This document shows positions 35,275-40,372 of a stretch of DNA of 40,372 nucleotides, piece by piece (positions within the stretch are counted from its first letter, which is position 1; every line of letters begins with the position of its first letter). Both the position numbers and the translations under genes were made by a program. Source of the DNA: Actinomadura latina NBRC 106108 (GTDB lineage Bacteria > Actinomycetota > Actinomycetes > Streptosporangiales > Streptosporangiaceae); the NCBI RefSeq assembly GCF_001552195.1, contig NZ_BCQS01000014.1, forward strand, positions 1 through 40,372. Reading direction: 5' to 3'. A model generated the notes under the pieces. That model made no database searches and had not been told where the DNA came from. It saw only the letters and a list, made by a program, of their open reading frames with translations.

Positions 35275-35470
35275 GGACTCCTCCTCCATCGCAACCGCGC
35301 GTCCGGTCCGGGACATGAGCGCGCGGCGCTCGTCTTGGTCTTCGATGTGCCCGTCCCCCGGGGGCCGACACGGAGCGGCGCACGCCGGGACGGGTGCTCG
35401 TCTACCTTGATCCTGCCTTAGTCGGCTCCATCACCCATAACCAGGGCCGCCTAACTTCCGCAGGTTTTCT

Positions 35471-35509
35471 CTTGACGTCAAGCTATCCCCAATTTATCTC
35501 GACATCAAG
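35471..35509. promoter_or_regulatory. paired CTTGACGTCAAG palindromes upstream of acnA
   Basis: CTTGACGTCAAG (35471-35482) is a perfect 12-base palindrome. CTCGACATCAAG (35498-35509) is a near copy 27 bases on, and both are followed by CTA. They lie in a locally AT-rich patch between acnA and the small gene ending at 35510. A dimeric repressor (MarR-like size) is plausible; the target promoter is not certain. Confidence 0.5.
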
Positions 35510-35839
35510 CTACTTGCACCCCGTGCGTCGGGGACGGCACTGCGAGCGCGGCAGGCGGCATTCGCATCGTCCGGAAGCCGGTTCTCCCCGGCTTGGTGGA
35601 CGTGCGCCCGCCGCCCTTCGAGAGTTCCCTTGCACGGGTCGTGCCCCCTCCCGCAGCAGCCTGACAGCCCGCCGCGCGGCAACCGGGTCGGCTGCGACGA
35701 GTAGCGCAAGCAACCCGTCCAGATCGCCGCACCAGTTCAGGCCGCGGTTGGCGACCCGCCAGCCCCCGCGCTCGTCCCGCGCAACGCCCCACCCGGGAAA
35801 GAGATGCTGCAGCAACAGCAGCACAACGGCCTCGTTCAT
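35510..35839 (-). CDS. small hypothetical protein coupled to the ATPase gene
   Basis: An ATG at 35839 overlaps the stop of the upstream anti-sigma-like gene (ATGA), so translation is coupled. The N-terminal half (MNEAVVLLLLQHLFPGWGVARDERGGWRVAN, then DLDGLLALLVAADPVAARRAVRLL) looks folded. The last 45 residues are Arg/Pro/Cys-rich and may be disordered. I recognise it only as a recurring companion of such ATPase genes. Confidence 0.6.
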   Translation of the reverse strand: MNEAVVLLLLQHLFPGWGVARDERGGWRVANRGLNWCGDLDGLLALLVAADPVAARRAVRLLREGARPVQGNSRRAAGARPPSRGEPASGRCECRLPRSQCRPRRTGCK

Positions 35840-36237
35840 TCGGAGATGGCGATCTTCGCCCACACGACCTTCCCGCCCTCGTTGAGGGGCCGGACGCCCC
35901 ACGCGTGGACGATCTCCGCCATGAGCTGGAGCCCGCGTCCCGAAAAACCGGCGTAGTTCTGCGGCCGGACCACCGGCCGCCCCTCACCGCCGTCCCACAC
36001 CTCGATCACCGGCAGGCCGTCGCGCTCGTCCCGCAACACCCGCACGACGATCGGCCCCTCACCGTGACGGTACGCATTGGTGACGAGTTCACAGACCACG
36101 AGCCGCCCAACGTAATCGTCCTCGATCCCCCACTCGGCGAACCGCTCCGCGAGAAACCTCCGGGCAAGCCGGGGCGCCTGGTCATCGGGCTCGAGAACGA
36201 GCGGAGAGGCCCCCTCCGGGGCAAGTGCAGTGATCAT
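35836..36237 (-). CDS. HATPase anti-sigma-like protein
   Basis: A single GHKL ATP-binding domain of RsbW/SpoIIAB type, 133 residues from ATG 36237 (the frame extends to 36273). Mg-ATP motifs are VVCELVTNAYRHG (N box), VWDGGEGRP (G1) and FSGRGLQLMAEIV (G2). There is no kinase His domain. Actinomycetes have many such orphan proteins divergent from an XRE/DUF5753 regulator with DUF397, exactly as here; the group may act as a small regulatory module. Confidence 0.87.
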   Translation of the reverse strand: MITALAPEGASPLVLEPDDQAPRLARRFLAERFAEWGIEDDYVGRLVVCELVTNAYRHGEGPIVVRVLRDERDGLPVIEVWDGGEGRPVVRPQNYAGFSGRGLQLMAEIVHAWGVRPLNEGGKVVWAKIAISE

Positions 36238-36355
36238 CGCTGAGACCTTCGACGTGAGTTGTGTGCGAATCACGACACAGAGTCACGTGGTCACGCTAAG
36301 TTGGCATGCGTACGTAGTGCAGTCGAAACAACACGGAACGCAGAGGCCCTCCCCC

Positions 36356-37213
36356 ATGGCCACCAACGCACCGCCGGACCCGAAGAGCAGCATGTGGTCC
36401 TTCGTCGCCTACTACTTGCGTTTCTGCCGCAACCAGCGCGGGCTGTCCGGCGAAGCGGTGGGACGCATCATCAACGCGAGCAAGGCGACCGTTTCACGCA
36501 TTGAGAACGGCATAGACCGCCTGGACGCGCAACGCGCGGCCCTCCTCGACAAGGCGTGGGAGACGTGCGGGGTCTTCTCGATCCTGGTCTGGTACGCCAG
36601 CATCGGCCACGATCCGCAATGGCTGGCACAGCTCTCAACCTTCGAGAAGCGGGCGCGCATCATTCGGATCTTCGAGCCGCAGGTGATCACCGGTCTGTTC
36701 CAAACCGAGGAGTACGCCCGAGCGCTCCTGACGGGCGGAGGCGTGCCCGACCCCGAGCCGGACGTCACCGAACGGATGGATCGACAGGGCGTCCTCGACC
36801 GGACATTCGTCATGGTGCTGCTGAGCGAGACCACTCTGCGGTGGCCCGTGGGAAGCCCCCGCATCATGCGGGAGCAACTCACGCACGTCCTCGAAGTGGC
36901 GGAGCGGCCGAACGTCGTCGTCCACGTGATCCCGCAGACCTTCGCGACCGGCGCGCACCCCGGCCTGGACGGTGGCGTGAAGCTCGTTACGGGCGACGAT
37001 TTCGGTGAGGTCGCCTACACCGAGTCGCTCGGTGGCGGTCGGCTTATATCGTCTCCTGTAGAGGCCGCAGAATACGCGATCCTGTTTGCACGGATCAGCG
37101 CGAGGGCTCTTCCCGAGCACAGGTCCAAAGACGTGATCAGGACGGCTATGGAGGCGTTCAGTGACGACGACGTGGCGCAAGAGCAGTCACAGCGGCACCC
37201 AATCCGGGAGTGA
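36356..37213 (+). CDS. XRE-family regulator with DUF5753
   Basis: A 285-residue protein. The N-terminal HTH (residues 20-75: FCRNQRGLSGEAVGRIINASKATVSRIENG) is followed by the DUF5753 domain (about 100-275). The family marks are ARIIRIFEPQVITGLFQTEEYARALL, a middle ERMDRQGVLDR and the end VEAAEYAILFARISARALPEHRS. BldB/WhiJ-type partners in streptomycetes have this design. ATG at 36356. It is divergent from the anti-sigma-like gene and its 3' end overlaps the DUF397 gene. Confidence 0.9.
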   Translation: MATNAPPDPKSSMWSFVAYYLRFCRNQRGLSGEAVGRIINASKATVSRIENGIDRLDAQRAALLDKAWETCGVFSILVWYASIGHDPQWLAQLSTFEKRARIIRIFEPQVITGLFQTEEYARALLTGGGVPDPEPDVTERMDRQGVLDRTFVMVLLSETTLRWPVGSPRIMREQLTHVLEVAERPNVVVHVIPQTFATGAHPGLDGGVKLVTGDDFGEVAYTESLGGGRLISSPVEAAEYAILFARISARALPEHRSKDVIRTAMEAFSDDDVAQEQSQRHPIRE

Positions 37214-37337
37214 CTGCGTGGAGGTCGCCCGTTTCCCCCAGACGATCGCCCTCCGCGACTCCAAGAACCCGCACGGCCCCAAGCTCGTCGTGGGACGTGA
37301 CGAGTTCGCAGCCCTCCTGGCAACCCTGAAGCGCTGA
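37161..37337 (+). CDS. DUF397 protein overlapping the regulator 3' end
   Basis: A GTG at 37161, with GGAGG six bases upstream, opens 58 codons in a different frame from the XRE gene, which it overlaps by 53 bases. The product starts VTTTWRKSSHSGTQSGSDC, then VEVARFPQTIALRDSKNPHGPKL and VVGRDEFAALLATLKR, a textbook DUF397 domain. DUF397 proteins (BldB/WhiJ-associated) pair with XRE-DUF5753 regulators and are thought to modulate them. Confidence 0.9.
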   Translation: MTTTWRKSSHSGTQSGSDCVEVARFPQTIALRDSKNPHGPKLVVGRDEFAALLATLKR

Positions 37338-37390
37338 CGCCTGCCGAACATTCGGCGAGCAGTTGTCGAATCCTGTGGGCCTTCGGTGCC

Positions 37391-37888
37391 TCAAACTGTT
37401 CGTAGCCAGTGGTTGAGGGCTGCGAAGTCATCGTCGGTGATGCCTTGGGCCGACGCGATGTGGTGGAGGAGGGCTCGGCCGGGATGGTGCGTGGACACCC
37501 AGTCCCGATCGGCGTCGGTGATCTCGTCGTCGACCCAGGCGAATGGACGCTGGTTTGCCCAGGCCACCACGGTTCTGGTCTTCCAGCAGAGCCCGAACCA
37601 GTGGTCCTCGCGTTCGTGCTCGTCGGAGGGCTCGGGCCAGGTCACGACGGGGAGCCGTGGCAACCCGATCCGGGGCGCGATCAGGGCGTTCGCCTCGTCC
37701 TCCCAGGTCGTGGCCCAGACCAGGTCGCATGGCAGGGCCGCCAGCCGAAGCCCCACCTGCGGGTCGAGCCGCCCCAGGTGCGCGGTCGGCCCTGCGCCGG
37801 ACCGCACGCCCCGTGAGCCGTCGCCGAACGGCAGGAGCGGCCCGTCGACATCAAGGAAGAGCAGGGGGCGTTCCTGGTGGCCGGTCAT
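37391..37888 (-). CDS. HAD-like protein
   Basis: A 165-residue protein with the HAD nucleophile motif LLFLDVDGPLLPF (D-x-D-G) near the N-terminus and a later VWATTWEDEAN, where T is motif II. It ends in a third acidic block WVDDEITDADRDW. It is compact, without a cap domain, and resembles small HAD members of the secondary-metabolite or RNA-repair-like type. Substrate unknown. ATG at 37888, 22 bases after the next gene upstream on the same strand. Confidence 0.8.
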   Translation of the reverse strand: MTGHQERPLLFLDVDGPLLPFGDGSRGVRSGAGPTAHLGRLDPQVGLRLAALPCDLVWATTWEDEANALIAPRIGLPRLPVVTWPEPSDEHEREDHWFGLCWKTRTVVAWANQRPFAWVDDEITDADRDWVSTHHPGRALLHHIASAQGITDDDFAALNHWLRTV

Positions 37889-37909
37889 GCCGCGCTGTCC
37901 TCTTGGCGT

Positions 37910-38791
37910 TCAACCATGTGGCCGCCCCGGCCGAGCGGCTGGGTTGTCAAGATCGTTGGCGGCGCCGGCGACGGCCGGGCCGCAGTTGTCTGGGAGGTGG
38001 GCGATGACCACAGCGACGGCGTCGTAGGGGCTGTCGGCCACTGCGATGGCGGGGCCGTCAGGTGAGCGGTCGTGCCACCAAGTGATGCGGTATTTCCCAT
38101 TCGTCCCAGGGCTGATCACAGGAACGTCGTGGGTGTAGGGGAAGCCAGTGCAGCGGCTGAAGTTCAGCGTCCGGTGGCTGTGGAAGGGGAACAGGACTCG
38201 TAGCTCAGGTTGGGCGTAGGCGGCCTCGATCAGATCATGGTCGACGTGTGAGGCCGCTGTGGTCCGGTAAATCACCCACTGCGCTTCGACCGCGTTCCCC
38301 CTTTCGTGTGCCTCGGCAAGGCTGCCGTACTCGACGAACGGGCACACGCTCTTAAGTTCAGCCAAGCGATAGCCCGCCTGCCAAGTTCCGATGGCTTCGG
38401 CTGCAGCGTCCAAGTCGCCGGTCTTGGCCTTGGCCATCATGACGCCCTGACTCCAGAACTCCATCAGCAGGCATCGCTCCTGGCTGGCCGCGACGACACT
38501 CACGTGTCGATGACCCTCCCCGACCCGGGTAGCGCAGTCCCACCAACCGGGCGCACCGGCCTGGAGCGCGGTCAGCTCATAGCCCGCGCGATCGAACGCG
38601 AACTGCATCGCGGCCTGCAGGCTTCCGGCTGAGCCGATCTCGGGGTAGAGGCGAACATGGTCTCCGCGCGGTGGTCGTGGCACGGCTCCCACTGTGCCGC
38701 ACCGACTCTGGACCTGGATGATCGGCAGAAGCGCTGATCCGGCCGGAGCACCGATCGCGGTGAGCATGCGCTGCTGCCGCTCGCCGAACAT
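37910..38791 (-). CDS. DUF6193-like protein
   Basis: A 293-residue soluble protein. Its middle (AIGTWQAGYRLAELKSVCPFVEYGSLAEAHERGNAVEAQW) and end (LRVLFPFHSHRTLNFSRC, then DVPVISPGTNGKYRITWW) resemble the DUF6193 family, sometimes labelled natural-product-biosynthesis-associated, though I know of no defined activity. It is cotranscribed with the HAD gene (21-base gap). ATG at 38791 is the longest start; a shorter one is possible. Confidence 0.6.
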   Translation of the reverse strand: MFGERQQRMLTAIGAPAGSALLPIIQVQSRCGTVGAVPRPPRGDHVRLYPEIGSAGSLQAAMQFAFDRAGYELTALQAGAPGWWDCATRVGEGHRHVSVVAASQERCLLMEFWSQGVMMAKAKTGDLDAAAEAIGTWQAGYRLAELKSVCPFVEYGSLAEAHERGNAVEAQWVIYRTTAASHVDHDLIEAAYAQPELRVLFPFHSHRTLNFSRCTGFPYTHDVPVISPGTNGKYRITWWHDRSPDGPAIAVADSPYDAVAVVIAHLPDNCGPAVAGAANDLDNPAARPGRPHG

Positions 38792-38811
38792 CCTGTCGAG
38801 TCCCCGTGAAG

Positions 38812-38828
38812 GACCGGACCGTCCGGTC
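38812..38828. terminator. short hairpin downstream of the HNH gene
   Basis: GACCGGAC and GTCCGGTC (38812-38819, 38821-38828) form a near-perfect palindrome with a one-base centre, 10 bases past the HNH gene stop. As a hairpin it would lose a pair or two at the loop. Weak evidence for termination. Confidence 0.35.
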
Positions 38829-38837
38829 GGCGCAGCG

Positions 38838-40372
38838 CTATCGCCGGTCGGGGCGGACGATGTACCAGGTGCCCGATGGTGTGACCCAGATCAGCAGGCC
38901 GGGCCAGACTTGGACGAGCCGCCAGTCGGGGCGTTGTTTCAACCTGTGGTGGCGTCGGCAGAGGGGCGCCAGGTTGCAGCGGCACGTGGTCCCGGGACGC
39001 CACGGCACCGTGTGGTCAAGGTCGCACCGGCGGGATGGCTGGTTGCAGCTCGGGAACACGCAGGTCTCGTGCCGGGCCTCGACCTCCCGGCGCATGGCGG
39101 CGGACGGCCGGTAGCCGGGCCGGCCATGCGCCTCGTCGTCCCCTCGGCACATCGCCTCCCGTGCTCCGGCGAGCTCATGCTGGATGCGCTGCACGGCGCG
39201 CCGCACGGCACCCGGCAACTCCCGCGAGGGAACGCGTCCGCTCACATGGGTCAACCGCTGAGCGATCGTGTCCGCCAGAACCGCGATCTCGGTCTCAGCG
39301 CGAGCACGCCCCTCCGAACCTGAACTTTCGCGGCCATCGGGTGGTTCGTCGTCTCCAGACCCGCAGGCCGGGTCACCGCGACTCCCGACCGGATCGGGTT
39401 CGCGATGCGCGCCGCAGCCCTCGGCGTGGTCGAGTCTGGCCAGTGCCCGCACGGGCTCGCCGTCCGGCCGCTGGACGTCGCCACAATGTGGGGCGCTGTG
39501 GGCGACGCTTGCTGATCGCGTCCGCGATGCGCCGCCGACCACACCCGAGGAAGGCCCATCGTCTGTGCTCTCCCAAGTACAAGAGAGGCCCCTGGCCGCC
39601 GGGACGGAAGCAGGACCATCGGGCATCTGACCGGAATGAGCCGCCACGCGCACCGGGACGGGATTGCTCTCCGCGTTCAGGGGAGCTGATGTCGAATGGG
39701 TGTCGGCGCAGGTCTGGGCAACGAGGGTGCGGACTGCCTCGGGGAGAGGCAGACCTTGCAGGAGTTGGGCGGCCAGGTCGGCTCGGATGGTTTTCAGGGG
39801 GCGGGGGTCGCCGTCGGTCTTGATCCCGTGCGCGGCCGCAGTGATCTTGTTGTAGATGGCGTGGGCGTCTTCGGCCGCCAGGTCGCAGAGGGACAGGTCG
39901 GCGGTGCCGGACGGGGTGTCCCAGAGTTCCAGGCGTCGTTGCCGGACGGCCTCCTGCTTGCGTTCTTCGATGGCTTCGGGCGCGAGGCGCTGGGCGATTC
40001 GCCGGATCCGGCGGCGCAGTTGCCCGGTCGTCTGGGTGGACGCCTTCTCCAGCGCCGCCGTCTGGACCCGTTGGGTTACCTGCTGGGGAAGGCTCTCGGT
40101 GAGGTCGCTGATGACCCGGGCTTTGGGCAGGTCGATGCGTCCGGCTTCGAGGGCCGCGCCGGTGTCGGCGAGCGGGCCGGTGAGCTGCTCGGCCAGGTGG
40201 ACGAGGGTGGCCGATGCGTTGCCGGTGATGCTGAGGGCCGCGGCGACTTCTTCGGTGACCGATTCGCGGGCCGACAGGATCCGGTGGTCGGGTTCGTCAT
40301 CGGCTTCGGCACGGGTGCGCCGCTGGGCGAGTTCGGCGATGGCGGCCAATTCCCGGGCCTGCGCCCACGAGC
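38838..40372 (-). CDS. DUF222/HNH endonuclease, 5' truncated at the window edge
   Basis: The frame runs off the right edge with S-W-A-Q-A-R-E-L upstream of the first visible start, so the N-terminus lies outside. The visible part is an all-helical DUF222 domain (to about residue 210 of the visible part), a low-complexity linker, and a C-terminal HNH nuclease. In the nuclease CVFPSCNQPSRRCDLDHTVPWRPG holds the metal-binding DH, followed by NLAPLCRRHHRLK. Actinomycetes carry many copies; they are thought to be nucleases of mobile or defence origin. The linker (about 150 residues) is unusually variable in composition. Confidence 0.88.
   Translation of the reverse strand, partial: SWAQARELAAIAELAQRRTRAEADDEPDHRILSARESVTEEVAAALSITGNASATLVHLAEQLTGPLADTGAALEAGRIDLPKARVISDLTESLPQQVTQRVQTAALEKASTQTTGQLRRRIRRIAQRLAPEAIEERKQEAVRQRRLELWDTPSGTADLSLCDLAAEDAHAIYNKITAAAHGIKTDGDPRPLKTIRADLAAQLLQGLPLPEAVRTLVAQTCADTHSTSAPLNAESNPVPVRVAAHSGQMPDGPASVPAARGLSCTWESTDDGPSSGVVGGASRTRSASVAHSAPHCGDVQRPDGEPVRALARLDHAEGCGAHREPDPVGSRGDPACGSGDDEPPDGRESSGSEGRARAETEIAVLADTIAQRLTHVSGRVPSRELPGAVRRAVQRIQHELAGAREAMCRGDDEAHGRPGYRPSAAMRREVEARHETCVFPSCNQPSRRCDLDHTVPWRPGTTCRCNLAPLCRRHHRLKQRPDWRLVQVWPGLLIWVTPSGTWYIVRPDRR

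Noticed and set aside
35420..35460. TTAGGC-like stretch upstream of acnA as an iron-regulator box
   Set aside because: It is not palindromic and lacks the second half-site expected of a DtxR-type box.
37360..37385. TTGTCGAATCC, resembling a tRNA T-arm
   Set aside because: No cloverleaf arms, acceptor stem or anticodon loop can be drawn around it.

Overview
The window reads as chromosomal DNA of a high-GC Gram-positive actinomycete of the Actinomadura/Thermomonosporaceae or Streptomyces type. Evidence: strong GC bias at third codon positions, many GTG/TTG starts, several leaderless promoters (TANNNT about 7 bases before the start codon), and actinomycete family pairs such as an XRE/DUF5753 regulator with DUF397. 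The assignment rests on gene content only.

Left end (1-2330): visibly AT-richer than the rest. It holds the 3' end of a WD40-repeat gene, then three same-strand genes: a divergent thymidylate-synthase-fold protein that appears to lack the catalytic cysteine, an unrecognised helical protein, and a nucleoside-deoxyribosyltransferase-fold protein. The first and third pair the same two enzyme folds as MilA/MilB of mildiomycin biosynthesis, but here with altered active-site residues and an unknown middle partner. This is my main candidate for an undescribed system.

Mobile element (about 2560-10945): an actinomycete integrative-conjugative-type element. Its left half is regulatory or accessory: two paralogous XRE+DUF5919 proteins, a small hypothetical protein, a protein made of two GntR winged helices, an HD protein and a NUDIX hydrolase. 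Its right half is the transfer and integration module: four small proteins, traB/ftsK split by a frameshift, a repeat-rich locus just after traB that looks like a clt transfer site, excisionase and tyrosine integrase. The first DUF5919 gene and the integrase share the same tandem GGGACGTC operator at the same spacing from the -10 box. I see no replication initiator and no att repeat or tRNA.

Host region (11143-38800): VOC protein; a sigma-region-2-like membrane protein followed by a CutRS-like two-component pair; an acyl-CoA ligase divergent from a fadA-fadB beta-oxidation operon across a repeat-containing operator region; amino-acid permease; ferredoxin-NADP reductase; dxs and idi (isoprenoid precursors, divergent neighbours); a sugar ABC importer without its ATPase; ASCH protein; Mug-type glycosylase; TauE/SafE exporter; aldo/keto reductase; aconitase; an anti-sigma-like ATPase with a coupled small gene, divergent from the XRE/DUF397 pair; a HAD protein; a DUF6193-like protein. 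The right edge cuts a DUF222/HNH endonuclease gene. No rRNA, tRNA or CRISPR array was seen.
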